The notes under the pieces were generated by a model, which worked only from the letters and a program-made list of their open reading frames with translations, was not told the origin of the DNA and made no database searches. A program made the position numbers and the translations under genes. DNA of 37,466 bases from Corallochytrium limacisporum (Eukaryota; Opisthokonta), in contig PDIP01000099.1 of the NCBI GenBank assembly GCA_002811645.1, forward strand, positions 1 to 37,466, given 5' to 3'. Below are positions 1 to 10,300 of this stretch, piece by piece (the first letter of the stretch is position 1; each line of letters starts with the position of its first letter).

Positions 1-1411
1 CCCCCCCGGGGGGAGCAGAGTAACGAGACGACCGCACAAGGGGCTTTGCGGTATCCCAAAGGCAAAACAAAAGGCAAGAGGGGCCGGCGATGGAGACTTC
101 CGGGAGAGACTAAGGGACAAGGAAAGGGTGAGCCACAGTGAGGTGAGTGCGAGCGAGGGAGCAAACATGGCTCGCGCACCTAGAACCCAAAGGGAAAAAA
201 TACTAGGGAACGAATTCGAGACCGCTGGAGAGAGAGAGTGAGAGAGTGGAAGGAGGTCCAAGACTGCCTTTGGCCCCTCCGCGGCTCTCGGAAGACGGGC
301 CGCGGCCGCGTGCTTTCCAGTACTTTCACTATGTGCCCCTTGGGAGGCGCCAAGACTTACATTTGTTTTCTTTGGGCCCTCCCTCTCACCTCCTCGCCCG
401 GGGCAAAGTTGACGTCGGGAGAGAGCGAGCGACAGACTCCGGTCGCGTGGTGCGGACGGGTCGACGAAAAATTTCGGTCCGAGGAAAGCGACTACCGAAA
501 ATTCGACAGGTGTTGTAGTACCGGGGTAGGGAGTTTTGGAGGGGTACACCATTCCTCCCGTCCTTTCGGTTCGCGTGGAACATGGGTTGCCGCCAAAGTC
601 TGGAGGAGAGGGGGCACGGCGAAACGGAGCGCTTGTGACGACGGAAAGAGCTGAGTGAAGAGTGGCTGTTTTGCTTGCTTCATGTGTTTTGGTGTTAGTG
701 CTTTACATGCGCTGTCTATTTCGTTTTTATGGCGCGCAGTTTTTGGAAAAATGTGTTTGTCTCTATTCGGAGAGTGTTGTGCCTTTTCGATAATGGTCTT
801 GTCAAAGCCTTACTTAGCTCAGCATCGGTTTACATGTGACCTATTTCAAACTTCACATGTCAATATTCGATAGAAATCTCTAAAACTCCTGTGTGGCAAG
901 GCCGGAAATAGGGAACATTATTCGGGAATAGAAGTTCTTTTCTTGGTTGTTCATAAGGAATAATTGAGTTAACTAAATTATCCTCGGGTTTCCTTGTGCT
1001 GGACCTAGCTTGACATCGCGGACTAATTCGAAGAGTCTGTCAAAGATCGAATTATTCTAGGTTGACAAGAAAGAAGTTGGACAGAACTTTTCTCGTATTA
1101 CACTTGCACATCGTGTAGTTCGGAGAGAGTAAAATTTTGCATATTAGTTAGCCACTGACATTTTTAAAGAAAAAAGAAACCAAAAAACAAAACAACACAT
1201 TATCTTATGGGACATCACAAGAAAACACACTGGACATGATTTACTAGGAACTCCACTTTCAACAAGCACTGAATAGAAAGGGAAAAACCGGTTTTGAACG
1301 GGAAGTGAGTGAGTAACGTAGCGTCGGAAGACCGATTGCTTCTTTGATATTTGCTTCCCCCAAATTTAGTGGTTATTTCACAACGGATTCTGAGGAAAGC
1401 TAGTCACGACC
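1..1411. other. Gene-free 5' flank of RPB1
   Basis: No conserved protein or RNA gene was recognised. Positions 1-650 are GC-rich with many CpG steps. Positions 650-1411 are clearly more AT-rich and include an A-rich stretch near 1165-1200. The short open frames here use non-ATG starts, overlap one another and resemble nothing known. The window opens on a self-complementary C-run/G-run at 1-13. The stretch is best read as promoter and 5' untranslated sequence of RPB1. Confidence 0.6.
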
Positions 1412-4400
1412 ATGAACCAATTTGAATTCAGTCGGGCCCCGGTAAAACGGGTACACGCGTTACAATGGGGTGTCTTAAGTCCAGAGACGATTCGCAGTTA
1501 TTCCGTGTGCGAAATTGACCAGGACCAGATGATGGACGGGAATATGCCCAAGAGAGGTGGTCTGCTAGATCCTCGTTTGGGTACCATTGACAGTCGGAGT
1601 ATTTGTGAGACATGCAAAGGTACACATTCTACATGTCCTGGACATTTTGGCCATCTTACACTCGTCAAGCCAGTGTTCCACTTGGGCTTTCTTCGCAAGA
1701 TTGAAAAGACTCTGAAGTGTGTTTGCTGGTCGTGTGGAATGCTCCTGGCGGATCGTAATGATCCTCGTATCAAGGACGTTCGGCGCATTCAGGATCAAAC
1801 TAGACGCCTTCGTGCTCTTGTAGAAATTTGCAAAGAGCGCCATGAGTGCATTGGCAGCGGGATAAAGAAACAGGAAGACGAAGATGGCTTCGGTATGATG
1901 AATGGAGGGAGTGGAGCTGACCAAAAGGAACAAAAAGACCAGCAGATTGGCTGTGGTGCTGTCCAGCCCAAGATTCGAATTGAACGCTGGGTTCTCAAGG
2001 TCGACCATTACAAGGGTAAGGAATTAACCAAGCCCGAAGAGCCCACTGCTGAAGAAATTGCTGATAAACTCAAAGTAATCAGCGATGAAGACCTTATGAT
2101 CATGGGCTACAACCCAGAGTACGCCCGGCCGGAATGGCAGATTATCAAAGTTTTGCCCATCCCTCCTATGGCTGTCCGCCCTGCTGTCCGCATGGACTCT
2201 AGCTCATTGGCACATGATGACTTGACTCGCAAACTTAGTGATGTCATCAAGGTGAACTTCGATCATGCCAAACGGTTCGAAGAAGGTGCACCCCCCCACA
2301 TTCTCAAACAGAAACTGGATTTGATCCAGTATCACGTAACCACTTACATGGACAACGAACGCAGTGGTATTGATCCTGCCCTACGTGGTAAAAATAGTGA
2401 TCGACCACTGAAAGCCATAAGCGCCCGTCTCAAGGGCAAATATGGTCGCATTCGCGGAAACCTCATGGGTAAACGTGTAGACCACTGTGCACGTTCCGTC
2501 ATTACGGCTGATCCCAATCTGCAGATTGATGAGGTCGGTGTGCCCCGGAGTGTGGCCCGGTCACTAACTTACGCGGAGGTGGTCACCGCATCCAACATGG
2601 ATGAAATGCGCCGACTCGTTGAGAATGGCCCAGAGGAACACCCTGGTGCTAAATCTGTGGTCCGTTCAGACGGTCAAACCATTGACTTGAAGTTCGTGCA
2701 ACAGAGGGGTGATTTCCCTCTGAGCATTGGCTATGTTGTCGAACGTCACATTCAGAATGGTGACTATGTCATTTTCAACCGTCAACCATCTTTGCACAAG
2801 ATGAGTATGATGGGTCATCGTGTCCGCATTTTGCCGTACTCAACCTTCCGTCTGAATCTGTCCGTAACATCGCCGTACAACGCTGATTTCGATGGTGATG
2901 AGATGAATATGCACGTCGCACAGTCCAACGAGACTCGTGCTGAGATTCAGGAGATTATGTTGGTCCCTCGGCAAGTCATTACTCCTCAGTCCAATCGTCC
3001 CGTCATGGGTATTGTACAGGATTCTTTAACTTCCATCTCAAAGTTCACTCAGCGCGATACTTTCTTGGATCTGCATACTGTTACGAACCTCCTGATGTGG
3101 CTTCCCGATTGGGATGGTAAGATTCCCATGCCGGCCATTCTGAAACCTAAGCCGATGTGGACCGGCAAACAGTTGTTTACCCTGGTTATTCCCAACAACG
3201 TAAATGTGGTGCGTTTCACATCTACACACGCCGACCGTGAGAACAGCGACCCGATTCTGAAGTACATGAGCAATGGTGACACGCGAGTACTCATTGAACA
3301 GGGAGAGTTGATCTCTGGTATTGTGTGCAAGAAGACTGTCGGCGCTTCTGAAGGGTCTTTGATTCACGTGACGTTCATGGAGAATGGACCAGACCGTACA
3401 AAGTACTTTTTCAGCTCCACTCAGCGCCTGGTCGATCAGTGGCTCATGCTCTGGGGTCATTCCATTGGCATTGGTGATGCAATCCCTGATGATGTTACCC
3501 AGACTCAGATCACTGAGGCCATTGAGGAGGCTAAGATCAAGGTCATTCAAACCATTCAGAAGGCTCAGCAGGACGAACTTCCACCGGAGACAGGTATGAC
3601 AAAACGGCAGACGTTTGAGCACACTGTGAACGGTCACTTGAACAAAGCTCGTGAACGTGCCGGTCAGGCTGCCACTGACTCGTTGAAGGCTTACAACAAT
3701 TTCAAGATTATGGTTGTCGCCGGTTCTAAAGGTTCTTTCCTCAACGTGTCACAGATTATGGCGTGTGTAGGTCAGCAGAACGTTGAGGGTAAGCGTATTC
3801 CGTTCTCCTTCCGATACCGTTCCCTGCCTCACTTCGTCAAGGACGACTACGGTCCCGAAGCTCGAGGATTCGTGGAAAACAGTTACATCAAGGGGTTGAA
3901 TCCTTTTGAGTTCTTTTTCCACGCCATGGGTGGTCGCGAGGGTTTGATTGACACGGCTGTGAAGACTGCTGATTCTGGTTATATCCAACGACGTCTGATG
4001 AAGGCGTTGGAGAACGCTATGGTGAAGTACGACAACACAATTCGAAATGCTTCCAACGAGGTCATCTACTTCCTCTACGGAGAAGACGGTATGGATGGTA
4101 CTACTGTGGAGTCTCAGAATGTCCCTATTCTGCGTCTTGGTGACAAAGACTTCGAGAATCGTTTCCATCTGGACACCAGCAATGTGGGATACCTACGCAA
4201 GAAGCTCGAGCCGCAGATTGTTGACCGTCTTGTGAACAACCCTGAGCTACAGACCGAGTACATTGAGGGAGAGTGGGAACAGCTGAAGGAGGATCGACAG
4301 TATTTGCGTTCCACTGTGTCCGGAGGCAATGATCGGATGCCCTTGCCGGTCAACTTGTCTCGTTTGATCTGGAATGCGCGTAAGCAGTTCACTGTCGACT

Positions 4401-6661
4401 CCCGTGCTCCCTTAGATCTGGACCCCATTGATGCCATTCAGGCCGTGCGAGACCTCGAGAAGCGCTTGCTTGTCGTAGAAGGAGACGATGATGTCAGTAA
4501 ACAAGGACAGGAGAATGCAACTCGCTTGTTTAAGATCCTGGTTCGCACCCATTTGTGTACAACCCGTCTGGTCGGTGAACACGGCATAAACAAAGCTGGT
4601 TTTGACTGGTTGATTGGTGAGATTGAGCGGCGCTTCCAGATGGCGAAGGTTCAGCCATCTGAAATGGTCGGTGCCATTGCGGCCCAGAGTATTGCCGAAC
4701 CGGCCACGCAGATGACATTGAACACATTCCATTTTGCTGGTGTGAGTTCCAAGAACGTCACCCTGGGTATTCCTCGTCTGCGTGAGCTGATTGATGTGTC
4801 CAAGAATCCAAAGACCCCTGGCATGACTGTTTATCTCACGGGCAATGCGCGTATGAACCGTGACGATGCCAAGCTTGTTCAGGCTCGCCTTGAGCACACA
4901 ACTTTGCGCAGTGTCACTGCAGGCACAGAGATCTACTACGACCCAGACATTGAGAATACTATCATCGAGGAGGATCGTGACTTTGTTGAGGCGTACTACG
5001 CTCTGCCGGACGAGGATCACAATCCCCTCGGCGTGGACCCTTGGCTTCTTCGTATCGAACTGGATCGTGCTAAGATGCTGGACAAGGTTTTGTCCAATTC
5101 CGAAGTGTCTGACCGCATCAAAGAGTCGACCGAAGGAGCGCTGCACGTCATCTTCACTGATGACAACGCCGAAAAGCTCATCCTGCGTATCCGCATCAAC
5201 AAGTCCAAGGACGACAAGGATGATATGATTGATGCAGACGGCGATGATGAGGAGGATGAGGTGACCCCGGACATTCTCCTGAAGTTTAGCACCAAGCTGC
5301 TTCATCAGGTGCGTTTGCTTGGTGTTGACAAGATTACCAAGGTGTACATGACTGATCGTCACAAGCGGACAATCATTACGGACGAAGGACAGTACAAACA
5401 GGAGAACGAGTGGGTGCTGGAAACCGACGGCTCCAACCTCCTGAATGTGCTAGCTCAAGACTCCATTGATCGCTCGCGTACAATCAGTAATGACATCAAC
5501 GAGGTGCTCAACTCCCTCGGTATCGAGGCTGTCCGTAAGGGCCTTCTGTTGGAGATCAATAAGGTGTTGGACGTCTATGGTTTGTATGTCAACTACCGCC
5601 ATTTGGCCCTGCTTTGCGAGGTTATGTGTCACAAGGGCACTTTGTTGGCTGTGACTCGTCACGGTATTCTCAAGCATTCGACCACTGCTTTGCTGCGTGC
5701 TTCCTTTGAGCAATCTGTGGAAACCTTCATGGATGCTGCGAGTCAGGGCAAGCGCGACCACATGCGCGGTGTGTCTGAGAATGTGTACCTAGGTCAGATG
5801 GCCGCAGTCGGTACAGGTACCTTTGATCTGTTCTTGGATGCGGACATGCTGACGGAATCTATGCCTGATCGCATTGGAGCCATGGCCATGAATGGTGAAC
5901 TGACTCCTGGTGACGCAACTCCATGGCACGCAGACTCACCTCAAAGCTATGCTGATGGAGACATGTCTCCATACTCTCAGGCACCATTCAGTCCGGCGTC
6001 TGGTGCTTTCAGCCCGGCCTACACTGGTGGTGCTTTCAGCCCCATCACTCAGCCAGGCCGCGGCGGCTACCAGCCCGGTACGGCTTATAGTCCGACGTCA
6101 CCGGCGTACAGCCCGACGTCACCGGCGTACAGCCCAACGTCACCGGCGTACAGCCCTACCAGCCCTGCGTACAGCCCGACCTCTCCGGCCTACAGCCCGA
6201 CTAGCCCAGCGTACAGCCCGACCTCTCCGGCCTACAGCCCCACGTCACCGGCGTACAGCCCGACTAGCCCGGCGTACTCGCCCACTTCACCGGCGTATAG
6301 TCCGACTAGTCCCGCATATAGCCCGACAAGCCCGGCTTACAGCCCAACATCACCAGCCTACAGCCCGACTTCTCCAGCATACAGCCCGACAAGCCCGGCC
6401 TACAGCCCGACATCACCGGCCTACAGCCCGACGTCTCCAGCATACAGCCCGACGTCACCGGCTTACAGTCCGTCATCACCGGCCTACAGCCCGTCGTCAC
6501 CGGCCTACAGCCCATCATCACCGGCCTACAGTCCATCGTCACCGGCCTACAGTCCGTCTTCGCCCGCTTACAGTCCTTCAAGTCCTGCCTACTCGCCATC
6601 TAGCCCGGCCTACAGTCCCACATCGCCTGCTGATGAAGACGAAAAGGACAAGAGGAAGTAA
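1412..6661 (+). CDS. RPB1: RNA polymerase II largest subunit RPB1
   Basis: Largest catalytic subunit of nuclear RNA polymerase II, which makes mRNA. The 1749-residue frame is complete and uninterrupted. The N-terminal clamp zinc site shows C65, C68, C75 and H78, with further cysteines at 105 and 108. The metal-binding catalytic motif NADFDGDEM starts at residue 490, with aspartates 492, 494 and 496. The trigger loop lies around 1085-1125 with L1103 and H1107, the equivalents of yeast L1081 and H1085. A proximal tail of degenerate FSPA/FSPI units leads into 26 perfect heptads (1559-1740) and a charged tip, DEDEKDKRK. The ATG at 1412 has A at -3 and gives the expected RPB1 N-terminus. A gene of 5.25 kb without an intron points to an intron-poor genome. 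Identity is certain. The CTD is unusual in having alanine at position 7 of every repeat. Confidence 0.99.
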   Translation: MNQFEFSRAPVKRVHALQWGVLSPETIRSYSVCEIDQDQMMDGNMPKRGGLLDPRLGTIDSRSICETCKGTHSTCPGHFGHLTLVKPVFHLGFLRKIEKTLKCVCWSCGMLLADRNDPRIKDVRRIQDQTRRLRALVEICKERHECIGSGIKKQEDEDGFGMMNGGSGADQKEQKDQQIGCGAVQPKIRIERWVLKVDHYKGKELTKPEEPTAEEIADKLKVISDEDLMIMGYNPEYARPEWQIIKVLPIPPMAVRPAVRMDSSSLAHDDLTRKLSDVIKVNFDHAKRFEEGAPPHILKQKLDLIQYHVTTYMDNERSGIDPALRGKNSDRPLKAISARLKGKYGRIRGNLMGKRVDHCARSVITADPNLQIDEVGVPRSVARSLTYAEVVTASNMDEMRRLVENGPEEHPGAKSVVRSDGQTIDLKFVQQRGDFPLSIGYVVERHIQNGDYVIFNRQPSLHKMSMMGHRVRILPYSTFRLNLSVTSPYNADFDGDEMNMHVAQSNETRAEIQEIMLVPRQVITPQSNRPVMGIVQDSLTSISKFTQRDTFLDLHTVTNLLMWLPDWDGKIPMPAILKPKPMWTGKQLFTLVIPNNVNVVRFTSTHADRENSDPILKYMSNGDTRVLIEQGELISGIVCKKTVGASEGSLIHVTFMENGPDRTKYFFSSTQRLVDQWLMLWGHSIGIGDAIPDDVTQTQITEAIEEAKIKVIQTIQKAQQDELPPETGMTKRQTFEHTVNGHLNKARERAGQAATDSLKAYNNFKIMVVAGSKGSFLNVSQIMACVGQQNVEGKRIPFSFRYRSLPHFVKDDYGPEARGFVENSYIKGLNPFEFFFHAMGGREGLIDTAVKTADSGYIQRRLMKALENAMVKYDNTIRNASNEVIYFLYGEDGMDGTTVESQNVPILRLGDKDFENRFHLDTSNVGYLRKKLEPQIVDRLVNNPELQTEYIEGEWEQLKEDRQYLRSTVSGGNDRMPLPVNLSRLIWNARKQFTVDSRAPLDLDPIDAIQAVRDLEKRLLVVEGDDDVSKQGQENATRLFKILVRTHLCTTRLVGEHGINKAGFDWLIGEIERRFQMAKVQPSEMVGAIAAQSIAEPATQMTLNTFHFAGVSSKNVTLGIPRLRELIDVSKNPKTPGMTVYLTGNARMNRDDAKLVQARLEHTTLRSVTAGTEIYYDPDIENTIIEEDRDFVEAYYALPDEDHNPLGVDPWLLRIELDRAKMLDKVLSNSEVSDRIKESTEGALHVIFTDDNAEKLILRIRINKSKDDKDDMIDADGDDEEDEVTPDILLKFSTKLLHQVRLLGVDKITKVYMTDRHKRTIITDEGQYKQENEWVLETDGSNLLNVLAQDSIDRSRTISNDINEVLNSLGIEAVRKGLLLEINKVLDVYGLYVNYRHLALLCEVMCHKGTLLAVTRHGILKHSTTALLRASFEQSVETFMDAASQGKRDHMRGVSENVYLGQMAAVGTGTFDLFLDADMLTESMPDRIGAMAMNGELTPGDATPWHADSPQSYADGDMSPYSQAPFSPASGAFSPAYTGGAFSPITQPGRGGYQPGTAYSPTSPAYSPTSPAYSPTSPAYSPTSPAYSPTSPAYSPTSPAYSPTSPAYSPTSPAYSPTSPAYSPTSPAYSPTSPAYSPTSPAYSPTSPAYSPTSPAYSPTSPAYSPTSPAYSPTSPAYSPTSPAYSPSSPAYSPSSPAYSPSSPAYSPSSPAYSPSSPAYSPSSPAYSPSSPAYSPTSPADEDEKDKRK
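6086..6631 (+). repeat. RPB1 CTD heptad repeat array (26 units)
   Basis: 546 bp coding exactly 26 consecutive heptads with no spacer or degenerate unit. Units 1-18 read YSPTSPA, units 19-25 read YSPSSPA and unit 26 is again YSPTSPA. Position 7 is alanine in all 26. Synonymous codons differ between units (tac/tat, agc/agt/tcg, four proline codons), so protein-level conservation is not merely recent DNA duplication, although some adjacent units are identical at the base level. Repetition makes other frames look open as arginine-rich ORFs; these are artefacts. Confidence 0.98.
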
Positions 6662-7317
6662 CTGATATCACTACGGAGTTGTGGCATTCAAGCCGAGTAG
6701 TCATTATCGTTTAGCGACTTTTCCACAATCGTTACTTAATTGCTTTCTCATTGACGACATGTTTCGGAAAACCAAAGCTTGCAATGTCTCCCAATAGCAC
6801 AGGCTGGGGAGACCAATGAGAGATCACAGACACAAAAAACACTCACAATCACACTTGCACGAAAACCCGTATAAAAAAGAGAACTTATTACCAATTTTGC
6901 ATTATACTGTATATGTCAAGTCTCCAAGATGTTTGTGCATCATGATTGTGTTTTCATCGCGTTCTTCGATGCCATTGATGTCTGGTGGTTTGTGGCTTTG
7001 GGATGCTGAGGGGATTCTTGGAAGGCTGCACAGTCGGGAAGAGTCGTGTCGAGTACGCGGGAGAGGGAGAGGTGGGGAAGGAAGTATACTAGGGCAAACG
7101 TCTCACCGAATGCTCTGGCTCGCGGTTATTTCAGAAGCACAACAAACGAACCCAACTTATTATCGACATTATTTGTCGTCTGCCAGAAACGACGTGTTCT
7201 GAAAGAAATGTGCAGAATGTAAGGTGTAGGTGAATACCACTTTCAGGGCATTGATACCATAAAAATATCGCCTGAGACATGGTGATGTACTAGTCCGCGG
7301 GCAAGTTGTGATAAACA
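6662..7317. other. Gap between RPB1 and TRAPPC11
   Basis: 656 bp holding the RPB1 3' untranslated region and the TRAPPC11 5' flank. No AATAAA is seen after RPB1. A TATAAA-like string occurs in the A-rich stretch near 6868. The open frame at 6816-7202 shows no recognisable similarity and is probably chance. Unlike most other 5' flanks in the window, this gap has no G or C run of nine or more. Confidence 0.6.
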
Positions 7318-10300
7318 ATGTCATCATTCTACTCGAATCTGAGGGACCTTGTGTCCCCGGCGAGGCCATTGATGGCTTTCTACGGTCTTGATATAGAAGG
7401 GTCGGATTCGCGATTGTTCAAATTGTTTCTGCGGCCGTATTCAGCGGAAAACAAAACATTGACCGAAGATGCGAATATGAGATCAGGGCAGGCGCCGCCA
7501 TTGCGGTACAGAATCTGCCGGAATGAAGAAACCTTTCCAGCACCGAAATATGGACAGCAAACAGTGAGGCCAAGGGCCCCACCTGGGATCTTGAAAGAAG
7601 ATTGGATTTATAAACACCAATCCATCATTCCGGGTCTCGCAGTTGTCTTTGCACGATTGGAATGGACTGATGAGGATTTTGACAGCAGAGCGGAGGCTTT
7701 GGGTCAGAAGATCAATCATATCCGAAAAGCCATGCAAGGCGCAAAACGGACAAATATCCTCGACCCAGCACCGCTGGGCGAAAGTGGTGGTGCCCAGACC
7801 AACTTAGATCCTCTGTCCCAGGCACAGGCCTCGCGTGCCGGTGGCAGCACTGATGCTATTCCTCAACGAGACAATGCTGCAGATGCAGAACCGGATCAAA
7901 GCGTGCAACGGGCACCGCGTGTAGTTGTGGTTTTGCTGCAGAATGAACGGGCAATCTCCCATGAAGTTGTAGCCAAGCCGGCAGCACTGCTTCGGAAACA
8001 TGCTGGGCTGCGTGAGCGTGGTGAATTGCTTTACGTCCCAGCCGTGGATGAATGCAGGGATGAAGAGCTCTTGGGCTACGTCAGACGCTTGCAGACGTCC
8101 TTCATCAACGCAGCAAAAGAGTACTATGAGCGTCGCTTGGCAGACTATGAGTTCCTTTGCGATGAAGCCGAACGTCTGAGGCAGAAAGATCGGAATATTC
8201 GACTGTTGTGGAAACTGGGATTCTACTGCGAGATCATTGACAATCGGGAACGGGCCCTAGACTACTATAAGACGGCGATGGGCAGGATATACGCCCTCAT
8301 CAATCTCGAAGAGGCTAGTCAACCTGCACGAGGTAGCCAAGGCTCCTCGGTGCGAAATGCCTCTGTCGGACAGGAACCCACAGCCGTCAACACGTCCCAA
8401 CCTCTTTTGAATCGCGTTGTTGAGTTGAAGACGGTAGCGATGTACTTCAACTACAAGATCTGCTGTCTCTGCGCAAAAGAAAGCTTTGAGGAGGCGCGCT
8501 TTGCCTACGAAACTTTTATCCGGCGATTGAATGTCAATTCATTGACAGTCATGGAGCCTTTCTACGTATGGCATCATTTGACGTGGTTAGCTCTGCAGCA
8601 TCAACTGTTTGCCTTTATTGTGCAATCGAGTTTTGCGATAGAAGGAACGCAGATGGACGTCGACACTGAGGATGTGAGCCCGGAGCAGGGGCCCGTGAAT
8701 CGCCACATTGGGTACTATTTCTTGGAAGCTGCTAGTCTGACAATGCAACGAGAAGAATTCTGGTCTGCCAATGGCATCCAATTGCTTGCACAGATACACC
8801 AGCGGAACACTGGTGCAACGACTCCTGGTGGCAAAACAGCAATGGACCTTCTAGATTTGGCCGCCCGCAGCGAGACGTACGGCCTTGTGGGCACTATTCC
8901 GTACTACCTTACTTACCCCGACGCAACTGCGGACAGAATGAGCAAAGACTTTGTTCCAAGTGATCGTCTGGTCCTTGAGCTCAATAGATTTCTCATTCCG
9001 ACTACGACGCACAGTGGCCGCACTTTGCGCCGTCTCTCGAGCGCTCCAATAGATCTGGATGCCTCAGGGCCGCAGGATGAGAGACCGTACCGTTCTGACG
9101 CGTACGTGGGAGTGATCACAAGCTCAAAGGAAGAGTGGAAATGGATTTTGGAACAATTGACAGAACTCGGTGTCGAATCCGGTGGTGCTACTTACCTCTC
9201 TCTTCCTGGCCCTTCTGCCAGTGTTGTAGAGGAACGCGAAAAGTACCTTCGCCTTGCATTGGTGTGGCTTCAGAGTCGGACTATGCACACTGACGTTGCT
9301 GGGACCATGTTGAAGCGATGCCTATATTTCTTTGAGAAGTTCCATTGTGTGCGCACTCTCCATCGAGTAGAGTTACTGGAAGCAGATATCATGCTCAAAG
9401 ATTTAAGCAATCCTCGACGAGCCGCCACCTCAAGTGATCATGAAATAGTATATGCAAAGGCGTTGAAAAAGTACCTACACGCAGCCCGTCACCTGCGTCA
9501 GGATGCCCGCGCAGCACGGCTCTGTAAACTGAATGCAAAACTCAGGACTTGCTCATTCTACTGTGTCGACATGCGTTCGCATCTAGAATCCTTGTACTGC
9601 GAAGCAGCGGATCCCGGTCTAGAAGCAACATCGCGGGGCGAGGCGCAAAATGCGATGGCGACTTTACTCTCTGGAAATGTCCCCCCTGTGCCCCCTGCTT
9701 TGGCAAACGTGGATCCCGCGGTTTTGCGAAACATCCAATTACGTTGGTCTTCTGCTCTGCAAGAGTTCCTTACCGGTATGGGGCTTCCGCATGCCACCAG
9801 GCATGACTCCACGATTTCGAATGTGAGCATGGATTCGATGGGACCCTTGAGTCCGCCGCCGATCCTGTCGGCTTCTATAGATGGAGACTCCTTAATCGCC
9901 TCGTCACTACCACAAGGTGGCCATGTTCCTGCTGTGTTGACCATCCGTCTAGGAGGTGGTCAGAGCAAGGCACCACTGACTCGCCACTTACCGCAAGGAG
10001 CACTTGCTGACGAAATTTCTCGAGGTGGTCTCAATAGCACAATTTCAGATATCACACAGCAAGACCACACAGATGCCGATTTGCATTACTCTCTGTTGGA
10101 AGCCAAGGCTGGATTTGGGTCGCCTGTGATCTACGAAGGCGACACTGCTCGTTTGGATGTGACCTTGATGTCCCGCAGCACCGAACCTCTAATTTTTGAT
10201 CGCGTCAATGTACTTTTTAACATGACTGCATACGATCCACAAGGAGTATGGAAAGCAGCGTCCCAGGATGGCGGAGTTATCAAGTTGATACCTGGCGAGA

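Noticed and set aside
4412-5362. 316-codon minus-strand frame inside RPB1
   Set aside because: Lies wholly antisense to highly conserved RPB1 sequence and resembles no family. Similar antisense frames at 3038-3637 and 34540-35268 were rejected for the same reason.
5910-6665. 251-codon arginine-rich frame over the RPB1 CTD
   Set aside because: It is the +1 frame of a repeat array. The periodic R/H/P composition follows directly from the heptad codons.
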